Origin: Escherichia coli DSM 30083 = JCM 1649 = ATCC 11775
GTDB taxonomy: Bacteria > Pseudomonadota > Gammaproteobacteria > Enterobacterales > Enterobacteriaceae
Assembly: GCF_003697165.2 (NCBI RefSeq)
Contig: NZ_CP033092.2
Location: 4,774,001-4,838,000 of the forward strand
Reading direction: 5' to 3'
DNA length: 64,000 nucleotides
Shown here: positions 45,791 through 57,062 of the stretch, piece after piece
Position numbering within the stretch: the stretch's first letter is position 1
Layout of the letters: each line of letters opens with the position of its first letter
Position numbers and translations under genes: made by a program
Notes under the pieces: generated by a model
The model's input: the letters and a program-made list of their open reading frames with translations, nothing else
The model's database searches: none
What the model was told of the DNA's origin: nothing

Positions 45791-46894
45791 TTATTTGGTT
45801 AAATTGGGGCTGCCACCACGATTTCTACGCAGTCTGCGTTTTACGCGCTTAATAAAGCGAGCAACTTTCCAGGCACGCTTAATGCAATATCCATAGAGGA
45901 AGAATGCTAGCAAAAAGAGCACCAGCATGACCCACTCCGGGACAAAATGAGAATATTCTGCCAGCACGCCAATGGAAGCGAGCAGTGCTGCGGCAAGGGT
46001 AATCAGCACAAACGCCTGGCGGGAAGTAAACCCGGCACGCATGATCAAATGGTGAATATGCTGACGGTCTGGAGAGAATGGGCTCATGCCTTTACGCAGG
46101 CGACGGTACATAATCGCCACCATATCCATTAGCGGAATGGCGATTATCCACAAAGCGGTAACCGGGCTGATGGGATGAGTTTTGCCCTGGGTCGTTTCGA
46201 GCAGGATCCAGATAACGGTAAAACCAATCAGCGTACTGCCCGCATCCCCCATAAAGACTTTGTAGCGGCGACCCAGGATACCAAGGTTAAGCATGATGTA
46301 TGGCAGGATGGCGGCGATCATCGCAAAGCACCAGATTGCGAGACTGGTTTGCCCGTCGAACCACAAAATCATACCGATTGCTGCAAACGAGACGCAGGAC
46401 AACCCGCCCAGCAAGCCATCAATGCCATCAACCATGTTGAACGCATTAATGGCCGCCCAGACGGCAAATAGCGTCAGGAAGTAACCAAACGGTCCGAGCA
46501 CCATCTCCCAGGAGCCAAAGATATAACCCAGGCTACTGAGATAAAGTTTGCCGAACACCATCATAACAATGCCAACAGCGGCCTGTATGGTGGCACGGAT
46601 TTTTACGCTGATATCAAAACGGTCATCCAGCGCGCCAATGAAAACAAGCACACCAGCACAAGCGAGATAGAGAGATGCATGCGGAATATAGTAATCGACA
46701 ATTCCGAACGTGAAGCAAATCCCTGCGTAAACCGAAATCCCCCCAACGAGAGGTATCAATCCCTGGTGACGTTTGCGGAAGTTTGGTTTATCCACTAAAC
46801 CGACTTTTTTTGCCACCTTACGGGCAAAAAACAGAAACAGTGTCGTGAATAAAAAAATACTGATGAGATCAGTACTCACTGTCAGTAAATTCAC
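45791..46894 (-). CDS. wecA: WecA (Rfe), undecaprenyl-phosphate GlcNAc-1-phosphate transferase
   Basis: 367 residues, GTG start at 46894. Eleven membrane helices; Mg-binding Asp90-Asp91 in GALDDRFD, NMVDGIDGLLGG near 155, and HIHHLIMRAGF near 279 are the PNPT-family marks. It makes lipid I of ECA and also starts many O antigens. First gene of the wec operon; promoter expected in 46895-47090. Confidence 0.97.
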   Translation of the reverse strand: MNLLTVSTDLISIFLFTTLFLFFARKVAKKVGLVDKPNFRKRHQGLIPLVGGISVYAGICFTFGIVDYYIPHASLYLACAGVLVFIGALDDRFDISVKIRATIQAAVGIVMMVFGKLYLSSLGYIFGSWEMVLGPFGYFLTLFAVWAAINAFNMVDGIDGLLGGLSCVSFAAIGMILWFDGQTSLAIWCFAMIAAILPYIMLNLGILGRRYKVFMGDAGSTLIGFTVIWILLETTQGKTHPISPVTALWIIAIPLMDMVAIMYRRLRKGMSPFSPDRQHIHHLIMRAGFTSRQAFVLITLAAALLASIGVLAEYSHFVPEWVMLVLFLLAFFLYGYCIKRAWKVARFIKRVKRRLRRNRGGSPNLTK

Positions 46895-47090
46895 AATGCA
46901 TGCTCTCAGAGAAAATTATTAGCAGAAGTATAACCACGAAGACCTTTATTCAGAAAGGAAAGTCCGTTCCGAACCTACCAGCACTATGCGAAAATTAACT
47001 ACTTGATATGCAAATTGCATAACACACCAGCAAAATCCAGGAATTTTCCTAACATCGCCAGCGCGGCATTAAGATTACAGATATAAAAGC

Positions 47091-47118
47091 AAAACGCCAC
47101 GTAAACACGTGGCGTTTT
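47091..47118. terminator. Terminator following rho
   Basis: AAAACGCCACGT, loop AAAC, ACGTGGCGTTTT is a perfect 12-bp stem with A/T flanks that make it bidirectional. It lies 16 bases after the rho stop and separates rho from the wec operon. Confidence 0.9.
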
Positions 47119-47133
47119 TGGCATAAGACAAAT

Positions 47134-48393
47134 TTATGAGCGTTTCATCATTTCGAAGAAATCGTCATTGGTCTTGGTCATTGCCAGTTTATTAATGAGG
47201 AATTCCATTGCATCGATTTCGCCCATCGGGTGAATGATTTTGCGCAGGATCCACATTTTCTGCAGTTCTTCCTGAGTCGTGAGCAGCTCTTCTTTACGGG
47301 TACCGGAACGGTTGTAGTCGATAGCCGGGAAGACGCGTTTTTCAGCGATCTTACGAGAGAGGTGCAGTTCCATGTTGCCTGTACCTTTAAACTCTTCGTA
47401 GATAACTTCGTCCATTTTAGAACCGGTATCGATAAGCGCCGTCGCGATAATGGTCAGGCTGCCGCCCTCTTCCACGTTACGCGCCGCACCGAAGAAGCGT
47501 TTCGGACGATGCAGGGCGTTGGCGTCCACACCACCGGTCAACACTTTACCTGACGCCGGAACAACGGTGTTGTAAGCGCGCGCCAGACGAGTGATGGAGT
47601 CGAGCAGAATGATAACGTCTTTCTTGTGCTCAACCAGGCGTTTCGCCTTCTCGATCACCATTTCCGCAACCTGAACGTGGCGAGATGCGGGTTCGTCAAA
47701 GGTAGAAGCAACAACTTCACCTTTTACCAGACGCTGCATCTCGGTTACTTCTTCCGGACGTTCGTCGATCAGCAGAACCATCAGCACACAATCCGGGTGG
47801 TTGTAAGCAATGCTCTGAGCAATGTTCTGCAGCAGCATGGTTTTACCGGCTTTCGGCGGTGCCACAATCAGACCACGCTGACCACGACCGATAGGTGATG
47901 CCAGATCCAGTACGCGAGCGGTTAAATCTTCCGTAGAACCGTTACCACGTTCCATACGCAGACGAGAGTTTGCGTGCAGCGGGGTTAAGTTCTCAAAGAG
48001 GATTTTGTTGCGGGCGTTTTCAGGTTTGTCGAAGTTAACTTCGTTAACTTTCAGCAGCGCAAAATAGCGTTCACCTTCTTTCGGCGGGCGAATCTTACCA
48101 GAGATGGTATCACCAGTGCGGAGGTTGAAACGGCGGATTTGGCTAGGGGAAACGTAGATGTCATCAGGACCGGCGAGGTAGGAGCTGTCTGCGGAACGGA
48201 GGAAACCAAATCCATCCTGCAATATCTCCAGTACGCCATCACCAAAGATATCTTCGCCACTCTTTGCGTGCTGCTTCAGGATGGCAAAAATAATGTCCTG
48301 CTTACGCATACGAGCCAGGTTTTCCAGCCCCATATTTTCGCCGAGAGTGATCAGCTCAGAAACCGGCGTATTCTTTAATTCGGTAAGATTCAT
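47134..48393 (-). CDS. rho: Rho transcription termination factor
   Basis: 419 residues from the ATG at 48393 (MNLTELKNTP); an in-frame upstream ATG at 48465 is not used in E. coli. An N-terminal helix bundle and cold-shock-like RNA-binding domain precede the ATPase domain: P-loop in VAPPKAGKT near 177-185, Walker B VLLIDE near 260. The hexamer translocates along RNA and ends transcription. Expression is autoregulated by attenuation in the rhoL leader. Confidence 0.98.
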   Translation of the reverse strand: MNLTELKNTPVSELITLGENMGLENLARMRKQDIIFAILKQHAKSGEDIFGDGVLEILQDGFGFLRSADSSYLAGPDDIYVSPSQIRRFNLRTGDTISGKIRPPKEGERYFALLKVNEVNFDKPENARNKILFENLTPLHANSRLRMERGNGSTEDLTARVLDLASPIGRGQRGLIVAPPKAGKTMLLQNIAQSIAYNHPDCVLMVLLIDERPEEVTEMQRLVKGEVVASTFDEPASRHVQVAEMVIEKAKRLVEHKKDVIILLDSITRLARAYNTVVPASGKVLTGGVDANALHRPKRFFGAARNVEEGGSLTIIATALIDTGSKMDEVIYEEFKGTGNMELHLSRKIAEKRVFPAIDYNRSGTRKEELLTTQEELQKMWILRKIIHPMGEIDAMEFLINKLAMTKTNDDFFEMMKRS

Positions 48394-48477
48394 AGTGGTG
48401 TGAGTTCTTAAACTTGGGGTAAATCTCGAACTTAATGTTGTGAATGGTATGGCAGGATCATCCATGCCTGTTTACGG

Positions 48478-48579
48478 TCATCGACTCATGTCTTTTCGCT
48501 GCCTGGTCACAGGAGAGTACGCAGAACTGAAACGACAAGACGGATTGAGTGACGAGCCAGAAATCTGTTCACTTCGCAT
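48478..48579 (-). CDS. rhoL: RhoL, rho operon leader peptide
   Basis: 33 codons, ATG at 48579 to TGA at 48478, reading MRSEQISGSSLNPSCRF... and ending KDMSR, the rho leader peptide I recognise from E. coli. It lies 84 bases before rho, in the leader where Rho ends its own transcription. Confidence 0.9.
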   Translation of the reverse strand: MRSEQISGSSLNPSCRFSSAYSPVTRQRKDMSR

Positions 48580-48719
48580 TTAAGATAAAACGGGAAGCGT
48601 TGGAAATTACAAGATTCAAACTTAATAAGGTATGTTTAATACGAAGTCAACACTAAGTTAGCATGACTCACGCCGGGCGTCCAGTTTTTAGCGACGGGGC
48701 ACCCGAACATGAAATTCCC

Positions 48720-49049
48720 TTACGCCAGGTTAGCGTCGAGGAACTCTTTCAACTGACCTTTAGACAGTGCGCCCACTTTGGTTGCCGCCACTTCACCGTT
48801 TTTGAACAGCAGCAGAGTCGGGATACCACGGATGCCATATTTCGGCGCAGTGCCAGGGTTTTGATCGATGTTCAGTTTTGCAACGGTCAGTTTGCCCTGA
48901 TATTCGTCAGCGATTTCATCCAGAATCGGGGCGATCATTTTGCACGGACCGCACCACTCTGCCCAGAAATCGACGAGGATCGCCCCGTCCGCTTTGAGTA
49001 CATCCGTGTCAAAACTGTCGTCAGTCAGGTGAATAATTTTATCGCTCAT
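48720..49049 (-). CDS. trxA: TrxA, thioredoxin 1
   Basis: 109 residues from the ATG at 49049 ([13 protein letters not shown]). The redox site WCGPC has Cys33 and Cys36 (32 and 35 in the mature protein), with the cis-Pro segment GIPTLLLF near 75. It reduces ribonucleotide reductase, PAPS reductase and others. It lies upstream of rhoL-rho on the same strand; divergent from rhlB. Confidence 0.98.
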
Positions 49050-49179
49050 ATATAACTCCACAGGAATAAGCCTGGCGTGTTGGTTTCGTTGTTGGTGTAA
49101 CATTAACCAACTAAAGGTTGACTTTATTTCACCGGATACGCTTTCGTAAAGCAATAGTAAGCTGATATTCTACCACACT

Positions 49180-50445
49180 ATGAGCAAAACACATTTAACA
49201 GAACAGAAGTTTTCCGACTTCGCCCTGCATCCGAAGGTTGTAGAAGCCCTTGAAAAAAAAGGGTTTCATAACTGTACGCCCATTCAGGCACTGGCCCTTC
49301 CGCTGACGCTGGCGGGTCGTGACGTAGCCGGGCAGGCGCAAACCGGTACCGGGAAAACGATGGCGTTTCTTACGTCAACGTTTCATTATCTTCTCTCTCA
49401 TCCCGCGATTGCCGATCGCAAGGTGAATCAACCGCGTGCCTTAATTATGGCACCGACGCGTGAACTTGCCGTGCAGATCCATGCCGACGCGGAACCACTG
49501 GCGGAAGCTACTGGCCTGAAGCTGGGTCTGGCTTACGGTGGTGATGGCTACGACAAACAGCTGAAAGTGCTGGAAAGCGGCGTTGACATTCTGATTGGCA
49601 CCACGGGTCGTTTAATTGACTACGCCAAGCAGAACCACATTAACCTCGGTGCCATTCAGGTGGTGGTACTGGACGAAGCCGATCGCATGTACGATCTGGG
49701 CTTTATTAAAGATATCCGCTGGCTGTTCCGCCGTATGCCGCCTGCAAACCAGCGCCTCAACATGCTGTTCTCCGCCACGCTTTCGTACCGGGTACGTGAA
49801 CTGGCGTTCGAGCAGATGAACAATGCCGAATATATTGAAGTGGAACCGGAACAGAAAACGGGCCATCGTATTAAAGAAGAGCTTTTCTACCCTTCTAACG
49901 AAGAAAAAATGCGTTTGCTGCAAACGCTGATCGAAGAAGAGTGGCCAGACAGAGCGATTATTTTCGCCAACACCAAACACCGTTGTGAAGAGATCTGGGG
50001 CCACCTGGCGGCAGATGGTCATCGTGTCGGTTTATTGACAGGCGATGTCGCGCAGAAAAAACGTCTGCGTATTCTTGATGAATTTACCCGTGGGGATCTG
50101 GATATTCTGGTTGCCACCGACGTTGCCGCGCGTGGTTTGCATATTCCTGCTGTGACACACGTCTTTAACTACGATTTACCCGATGACTGTGAAGATTACG
50201 TTCACCGTATTGGTCGAACAGGTCGCGCAGGCGCAAGCGGTCACTCTATTAGCCTGGCGTGTGAAGAGTATGCATTGAATTTGCCTGCTATTGAGACCTA
50301 TATTGGTCACTCAATTCCGGTAAGTAAATACAATCCGGACGCATTGATGACCGATCTGCCAAAACCGCTGCGCCTCACGCGCCCGCGCACAGGCAATGGT
50401 CCGCGTCGTACTGGCGCTCCGCGTAATCGTCGTCGTTCAGGTTAA
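49180..50445 (+). CDS. rhlB: RhlB, DEAD-box RNA helicase of the degradosome
   Basis: 421 residues: Q motif FHNCTPIQ near 28, Walker A AQTGTGKT at about 50, DEAD box VVLDEADRM near 164, SAT, and [10 protein letters not shown] near 345. A basic Arg-rich tail ends the protein. It unwinds structured RNA for PNPase within the RNase E degradosome. gppA follows 135 bases later. Confidence 0.97.
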
Positions 50446-50580
50446 AGAAAAAATGTCATACTCCAAATCACTCAAGCTGTATCAAGATGGCAAGAGAATG
50501 AATCCCGATGCGCTTACTGTCGTAAGTGATTCAGGTGAAGGAATGCAGCCAACGCAGAGACAGATTGAAGGATGAAGAGT

Positions 50581-52065
50581 ATGGGTTCCACCTCGTCGCT
50601 GTATGCAGCCATTGATCTCGGTTCGAATAGTTTTCATATGCTGGTTGTGCGCGAGGTGGCTGGAAGCATCCAGACGCTGACGCGAATAAAACGCAAAGTG
50701 CGTCTGGCTGCCGGCCTGAATAGCGAAAATGCCCTGTCTAATGAAGCAATGGAGCGCGGTTGGCAATGTCTGCGCCTGTTTGCTGAACGTCTGCAAGATA
50801 TCCCTCCCTCGCAAATTCGCGTTGTCGCTACGGCGACATTACGACTTGCCGTCAATGCGGGTGATTTTATTGCCAAAGCGCAGGAAATCCTCGGTTGTCC
50901 GGTACAGGTGATCAGCGGTGAAGAGGAAGCGCGTCTGATTTATCAGGGCGTTGCTCACACCACTGGCGGTGCCGATCAGCGCCTGGTGGTGGATATCGGC
51001 GGAGCCAGTACTGAACTGGTAACCGGCACGGGTGCACAAACCACCTCTTTGTTCAGCCTGTCGATGGGCTGCGTTACCTGGCTGGAACGCTATTTTGCCG
51101 ATCGTAATCTGGGGCAGGAAAATTTTGATGCTGCAGAAAAAGCGGCACGCGAAGTGTTACGTCCGGTTGCCGATGAATTACGGTATCACGGCTGGAAAGT
51201 GTGCGTTGGCGCTTCCGGCACCGTGCAGGCGTTACAGGAAATCATGATGGCACAGGGGATGGATGAACGCATTACCCTGGAAAAGTTGCAGCAACTGAAA
51301 CAACGCGCCATTCATTGCGGTCGGCTGGAAGAGCTAGAGATTGACGGGCTGACGCTGGAACGTGCGTTAGTGTTCCCGAGTGGTCTGGCGATCCTGATAG
51401 CCATTTTTACCGAACTGAATATTCAGTGTATGACCCTGGCGGGCGGTGCGCTGCGTGAAGGCCTGGTCTACGGTATGTTGCATCTTACCGTCGAGCAGGA
51501 TATTCGCAGCCGTACGCTGCGTAATATTCAGCGCCGCTTTATGATCGATATTGATCAGGCACAGCGCGTAGCCAAGGTTGCGGCTAACTTCTTCGATCAG
51601 GTGGAAAATGAATGGCATCTTGAAGCAATAAGCCGCGATTTGCTCATCAGCGCCTGTCAGCTTCATGAAATCGGCCTGAGCGTTGACTTCAAACAAGCGC
51701 CGCAACACGCTGCTTATCTGGTGCGTAACCTAGATCTTCCCGGTTTTACCCCCGCACAGAAAAAACTGCTGGCGACGCTACTGCTCAACCAGACTAATCC
51801 GGTCGATCTCTCATCGCTGCATCAGCAAAATGCCGTACCACCGCGCGTCGCAGAACAACTCTGCCGTTTACTCCGCCTGGCTATCATTTTTGCCAGCCGT
51901 CGCCGTGACGATCTCGTGCCAGAGATGACATTACAGGCTAACCATGAACTGTTGACCTTGACGCTTCCGCAAGGTTGGCTAACCCAACATCCGCTGGGTA
52001 AAGAGATTATTGATCAGGAAAGCCAGTGGCAGAGCTATGTCCACTGGCCGCTGGAAGTGCATTAA
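50581..52065 (+). CDS. gppA: GppA, pppGpp 5'-phosphohydrolase / exopolyphosphatase
   Basis: 494 residues from the ATG at 50581 (MGSTSSLYAAIDLGSNSFHM), preceded by GAAGAG; the ATG three codons upstream has its AGG too close. ASKHA-fold phosphatase: phosphate-1 loop DLGSNSFHM at 11-19, VVDIGGASTELV near 140, and a C-terminal HD-like helical half. It converts pppGpp to ppGpp. Confidence 0.96.
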   Translation: MGSTSSLYAAIDLGSNSFHMLVVREVAGSIQTLTRIKRKVRLAAGLNSENALSNEAMERGWQCLRLFAERLQDIPPSQIRVVATATLRLAVNAGDFIAKAQEILGCPVQVISGEEEARLIYQGVAHTTGGADQRLVVDIGGASTELVTGTGAQTTSLFSLSMGCVTWLERYFADRNLGQENFDAAEKAAREVLRPVADELRYHGWKVCVGASGTVQALQEIMMAQGMDERITLEKLQQLKQRAIHCGRLEELEIDGLTLERALVFPSGLAILIAIFTELNIQCMTLAGGALREGLVYGMLHLTVEQDIRSRTLRNIQRRFMIDIDQAQRVAKVAANFFDQVENEWHLEAISRDLLISACQLHEIGLSVDFKQAPQHAAYLVRNLDLPGFTPAQKKLLATLLLNQTNPVDLSSLHQQNAVPPRVAEQLCRLLRLAIIFASRRRDDLVPEMTLQANHELLTLTLPQGWLTQHPLGKEIIDQESQWQSYVHWPLEVH

Positions 52066-52074
52066 TGAGTAAGT

Positions 52075-52106
52075 GCCGGATGCGATGCTGACACATCTTT
52101 TCCGGC
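52075..52106. repeat. REP element between converging gppA and rep
   Basis: GCCGGATGCGATGCTGACAC...TCCGGC is a single REP palindrome, 9 bases after the gppA stop and 5 bases from the rep stop. Confidence 0.85.
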
Positions 52107-52111
52107 CTTGA

Positions 52112-54133
52112 TTATTTCCCTCGTTTTGCCGCCATCATCGCTTTCAGATTCGCCAGATGGCTTTGCCCTTTCTGCATCCGTTCTTCGGCGCTGACCACTT
52201 TGCGCTCCTGTTCCCAAATCAAATCATCCTGCGGCAGCTCCAGCAGGAAGCGGCTCGGCTCCGGGCGCACCAGTTCGCCGTACTGACGGCGTTCTTTACA
52301 CAGCGTAAAGGTCAATTCCTTCTGGGCGCGGGTAATGCCGACATAGGCCAGCCGCCGCTCCTCATCAATATTGTCTTCATCGATGCTGCTCTGGTGGGGC
52401 AAAAACCCTTCTTCCATACCAACCATGTAGACATAGGGAAACTCCAGCCCTTTCGACGCGTGCAGAGTCATCAGTTGCACCTGATCCAGCTCTTCCTCGC
52501 TCTCGCCGCGCTCCATCATGTCGCGCAAAGTAAAGCGCGTCACCACCTGGGTGAGCGTCATCGGCTCATCCAGTTCGCTGCCTTCGAGCATCTCCGTCAT
52601 CCAGCTAAACAGTTGGTTGACGTTCTTCATGCGCATTTCGGCGGCTTTCGGGCTGGGCGATGTTTCGTACAGCCAGGATTCATAATCCATGCCGTGGATC
52701 AGATCACGCACCGCGGCAATCGGCTCCCGCTCCGCCAGACGCTGGATTTCCGCCAACCAGTGAGTGAAGCGGGTCAATGCTTCATAACCACGTCCGCTCA
52801 GGGTCTGACTCAGGCCCATATCAAAGCTGGCGGTAAACATGCTTTTATTGCGCGTCATCGCCCATTCACCTAGCTTTTTCAGCGTCGCCGGGCCAATCTC
52901 TCGCTTCGGCGTGTTAACGATACGCAGAAATGCGCTGTCATCGTCCGGGTTAGTCAGCACGCGCAGATAAGCCAGCAAGTCCTTGATTTCAGGACGAGAG
53001 AAAAACGACGTACCGCCAGATATTTTGTACGGGATGCGGTTTTGCATCAGGAATTTTTCAAATACCCGCGACTGATGGTTGCCGCGATAAAGAATGGCGT
53101 AATCTTTGTACTGCGTTTTATTGACGAAGTGATGGGCGATCAGCTCGCCGGTGACGCGCTCGGCTTCATGTTCCTCGTTATTCGCGCTTAAAACTTTTAG
53201 CTCTGTGCCGTAACCCAGTTCGGAGAACAGACGCTTTTCAAAGACGTGCGGGTTATTGGCGATCAGGATGTTCGCCGCTTTCAAAATACGTCCGGAAGAG
53301 CGGTAGTTCTGCTCAAGCTTAATCACCTTCAGCGCCGGAAAATCCTGGCTCAGCAGCACCAGATTCTGCGGACGTGCGCCGCGCCAGGAGTAGATCGACT
53401 GGTCATCGTCACCCACCACGGTAAAGCGCGCGCGGCTGCCCACCAGCAGTTTCACCAGTTCATACTGGCTGGTGTTGGTGTCCTGATACTCATCCACCAG
53501 CAGGTAGCGAATTTTGTTCTGCCAGCGCTCGCGGACTTCTTCATTGCGTTGCAGCAGCAACGTTGGCAATAAAATCAGATCATCGAAGTCGAGAACGTTA
53601 CAGGCTTTCAGGTGTGCATCATACAGCCCATAACAATGGGCAAAAATACGGTCCCGCTCGCCCTTTGCCTCTGCCGCCGCCTGCGCCGGTGTTTTGAGAT
53701 CGTTCTTCCAGTTGGAGATGGTCGAAATTAGCTGTTGCAGGAGAACTTTGTCATCTTCAATCAGCCCCTCGGTCAACTCTTTAAGCAAAGCAAGCTGATC
53801 GGTATCGTCAAACAGCGAAAAGTTAGACTTCATCCCCAACGCCGCATATTCGCGCTTGATAATATCCAGCCCAAGCGTGTGGAAGGTGGAGATCATCAAC
53901 CCTCGCGCCTCTTTGCGCCCCAGCGTCTGCGCCACACGCTCTTTCATCTCGCGCGCCGCTTTGTTGGTAAAGGTGACTGCCGCAATATGCCGCGCCTGAT
54001 AACCGCAACCGCGAATCAGGTGAGCGATTTTATTGGTGATCACTCGCGTCTTACCGGAACCCGCACCCGCCAGCACCAGGCAGGGGCCGGTAACGAATTC
54101 GACAGCTTGTTGTTGGCCGGGGTTTAGACGCAT
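52112..54133 (-). CDS. rep: Rep, replication-restart accessory DNA helicase
   Basis: 673 residues from the ATG at 54133 (MRLNPGQQQAVEFV); a TTG 15 bases upstream is in frame but lacks a ribosome site. SF1A helicase: Walker A GAGSGKT at 23-29, DEYQDT near 213, QNYRSS, and ITRAQ motif VI. Similar in design to UvrD. It moves with the replisome through DnaB and clears protein roadblocks. Confidence 0.97.
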   Translation of the reverse strand: MRLNPGQQQAVEFVTGPCLVLAGAGSGKTRVITNKIAHLIRGCGYQARHIAAVTFTNKAAREMKERVAQTLGRKEARGLMISTFHTLGLDIIKREYAALGMKSNFSLFDDTDQLALLKELTEGLIEDDKVLLQQLISTISNWKNDLKTPAQAAAEAKGERDRIFAHCYGLYDAHLKACNVLDFDDLILLPTLLLQRNEEVRERWQNKIRYLLVDEYQDTNTSQYELVKLLVGSRARFTVVGDDDQSIYSWRGARPQNLVLLSQDFPALKVIKLEQNYRSSGRILKAANILIANNPHVFEKRLFSELGYGTELKVLSANNEEHEAERVTGELIAHHFVNKTQYKDYAILYRGNHQSRVFEKFLMQNRIPYKISGGTSFFSRPEIKDLLAYLRVLTNPDDDSAFLRIVNTPKREIGPATLKKLGEWAMTRNKSMFTASFDMGLSQTLSGRGYEALTRFTHWLAEIQRLAEREPIAAVRDLIHGMDYESWLYETSPSPKAAEMRMKNVNQLFSWMTEMLEGSELDEPMTLTQVVTRFTLRDMMERGESEEELDQVQLMTLHASKGLEFPYVYMVGMEEGFLPHQSSIDEDNIDEERRLAYVGITRAQKELTFTLCKERRQYGELVRPEPSRFLLELPQDDLIWEQERKVVSAEERMQKGQSHLANLKAMMAAKRGK

Positions 54134-54171
54134 AGGAAAATCGCTCAATGAAAGTCGGGAGGGGAAAATAA

Positions 54172-54501
<330 letters not shown>

Positions 54502-54504
54502 CAG

Positions 54505-54531
54505 CAAGGCCTTCTCCGGGAGAAGGCCTTG
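54505..54531. terminator. Terminator shared by ppiC and ilvC
   Basis: CAAGGCCTTCTC, a 3-base loop, GAGAAGGCCTTG form a perfect 12-bp stem between two converging stop codons. U-tracts are poor on both sides. Confidence 0.75.
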
Positions 54532-54546
54532 AACTCTGAATCGCTA

Positions 54547-56022
54547 TTAACCCGCAACAGCAATACGTTTCATATCCGTCATATAGCCGCGCAGTTTCTT
54601 ACCTACCTGCTCAATCGCATGGCTGCGAATCGCTTCATTTACATCACGCAGTTGCGCGTTATCTACCGCACCTTCCGGAATAGCTTTACCCAGGTCGCCC
54701 GGTTGCAGCTCTGCCATAAACGGTTTCAGCAGCGGCACACAAGCGTAAGAGAACAGATAGTTACCGTACTCGGCAGTATCGGAGATAACCACGTTCATTT
54801 CGTACAGACGCTTACGGGCGATGGTGTTGGCAATCAGCGGCAGTTCGTGCAGTGATTCATAGTAAGCAGATTCTTCGATGATGCCGGAATCAACCATGGT
54901 TTCAAACGCCAACTCAACGCCTGCTTTTACCATCGCGATCATCAGTACGCCTTTATCGAAGTACTCCTGTTCGCCGATTTTGCCTTCATACTGCGGCGCG
55001 GTTTCGAATGCGGTTTTGCCAGTCTCTTCACGCCAGGTCAGCAGTTTCTTATCGTCGTTGGCCCAGTCAGCCATCATGCCGGAGGAGAATTCGCCGGAGA
55101 TGATGTCGTCCATATGTTTCTGGAACAGCGGCGCCATGATCTCTTTCAATTGCTCAGAGAGCGCGTAAGCACGCAGTTTCGCCGGGTTAGAAAGACGGTC
55201 CATCATCAGGGTGATGCCGCCCTGTTTCAGCGCTTCGGTGATGGTTTCCCAACCGAACTGAATCAGTTTTTCTGCGTATGCCGGATCGGTGCCTTCTTCC
55301 ACCAGCTTGTCGAAGCACAGCAGAGAACCAGCTTGCAACATACCGCACAGGATGGTTTGCTCGCCCATCAGGTCAGATTTCACTTCCGCAACGAAAGAGG
55401 ATTCCAGAACGCCCGCACGGTGACCGCCGGTTGCAGCCGCCCATGCTTTAGCGATCGCCATGCCTTCGCCTTTCGGATCGTTTTCCGGGTGAACGGCAAT
55501 CAGCGTCGGTACGCCGAATCCACGTTTGTACTCTTCACGTACTTCGGTGCCAGGGCATTTCGGCGCAACCATTACGACGGTGATGTCTTTACGGATCTGC
55601 TCACCCACTTCTACGATATTGAAACCATGAGAGTAGCCCAGCGCCGCGCCGTCTTTCATCAGCGGCTGAACGGAACGCACTACGTCAGAGTGCTGCTTGT
55701 CTGGCGTCAGGTTAACCACCAGATCCGCCTGCGGGATCAGTTCTTCGTAAGTGCCAACTTTGAAGCCGTTTTCGGTCGCTTTACGCCAGGATGCGCGCTT
55801 CTCGGCAATCGCTTCTTTACGCAGAGCGTAGGAGATATCGAGACCAGAATCACGCATGTTCAGGCCCTGGTTCAGACCCTGTGCACCACAGCCGACGATG
55901 ACTACTTTTTTACCCTGAAGGTAGCTCGCGCCATCGGCGAATTCATCGCGCCCCATAAAGCGACATTTGCCCAGCTGTGCCAACTGCTGGCGCAGATTCA
56001 GTGTATTGAAGTAGTTAGCCAT
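54547..56022 (-). CDS. ilvC: IlvC, ketol-acid reductoisomerase (class II)
   Basis: 491 residues from the ATG at 56022 ([14 protein letters not shown]); an open extension up to 56244 crosses the promoter and is rejected. NADPH-binding [11 protein letters not shown] begins near 43; two knotted helical domains follow, giving the long class II form. It reduces and rearranges acetolactate and acetohydroxybutyrate. It is transcribed divergently from its activator ilvY. Confidence 0.97.
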
Positions 56023-56133
56023 GGTGATTCCTCGTGATGTTGTGCTTCTTATTGTTCGGTTCGCGTTTGCGAGATTGAATTCACTATATGACAGGAAATT
56101 TATTGCGGAAATTGATATATTCACAACGTCACA

Positions 56134-56148
56134 TTGCAATTTCTGCAA
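56134..56148. promoter_or_regulatory. IlvY operator in the ilvC-ilvY intergenic
   Basis: TTGCA-ATTTC-TGCAA is a symmetric LysR-type site between the divergent genes. A weaker related half lies in TTGCGGAAATTGATA to its left (56103-56117). In E. coli IlvY binds two tandem operators here, and acetolactate or acetohydroxybutyrate then activates ilvC. Confidence 0.6.
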
Positions 56149-56171
56149 CGTCAACATTAAGGGCTGCGCCA

Positions 56172-57062
56172 TTGGATTTACGCGATCTGAAAACCTTCCT
56201 GCATCTGGCGGAAAGCCGCCATTTTGGCCGCAGCGCGCGGGCAATGCACGTTAGCCCGTCCACGCTCTCTCGGCAGATTCAGCGCCTGGAAGACGATCTC
56301 GGTCAGCCGCTGTTTGTGCGCGATAACCGCACGGTAACGCTAACCGAAGCAGGCGAAGAACTGCGCGTTTTCGCCCAGCAAACGCTGTTGCAGTATCAAC
56401 AGCTGCGCCACACCATCGATCAGCAAGGACCGTCGCTCTCTGGCGAATTACATATCTTCTGCTCGGTGACCGCTGCCTACAGCCATCTGCCGCCGATTCT
56501 CGATCGCTTCCGCGCGGAACACCCGTCGGTGGAGATTAAACTCACGACTGGTGATGCGGCAGATGCGATGGAAAAGGTAGTCACTGGCGAAGCGGATCTG
56601 GCGATTGCCGGGAAACCGGAGACTCTGCCCGGCGCAGTGGCGTTTTCGATGCTGGAGAATCTGGCAGTAGTGCTGATTGCCCCCGCGCTACCCTGCCCGG
56701 TGCGTAACCAAGTTTCGGCAGAGAAGCCGGACTGGTCTACAGTGCCGTTTATCATGGCCGATCAGGGACCGGTGCGCCGGCGCATTGAACTGTGGTTTCG
56801 ACGCAACAAAATCAGCAACCCGATGATTTACGCCACGGTCGGCGGGCATGAAGCGATGGTGTCGATGGTAGCGCTCGGCTGTGGCGTGGCCTTGTTGCCG
56901 GAAGTGGTGCTGGAAAACAGCCCGGAACCAGTGCGTAACCGCGTGATGATTTTAGAGCGCAGTGATGAGAAAACACCTTTTGAACTGGGCGTCTGTGCGC
57001 AGAAAAAGCGGCTGCATGAGCCGCTGATTGAGGCGTTCTGGAAGATTTTGCCGAACCATTAA
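56172..57062 (+). CDS. ilvY: IlvY, LysR-type activator of ilvC
   Basis: 296 residues from the TTG at 56172 ((M)[18 protein letters not shown]), with AGGG upstream; an ATG at 56088 is in frame but lies in the operator region. N-terminal winged helix-turn-helix (about 1-60, [15 protein letters not shown] as recognition part), then a LysR effector domain. Activates ilvC with the substrates as inducers. Its stop overlaps the ilvA stop by three bases. Confidence 0.95.

Noticed and set aside
56023..56244. 74-residue N-terminal extension of IlvC
   Set aside because: It crosses the IlvY operators and the divergent ilvY start; 56022 gives the standard 491-residue enzyme.
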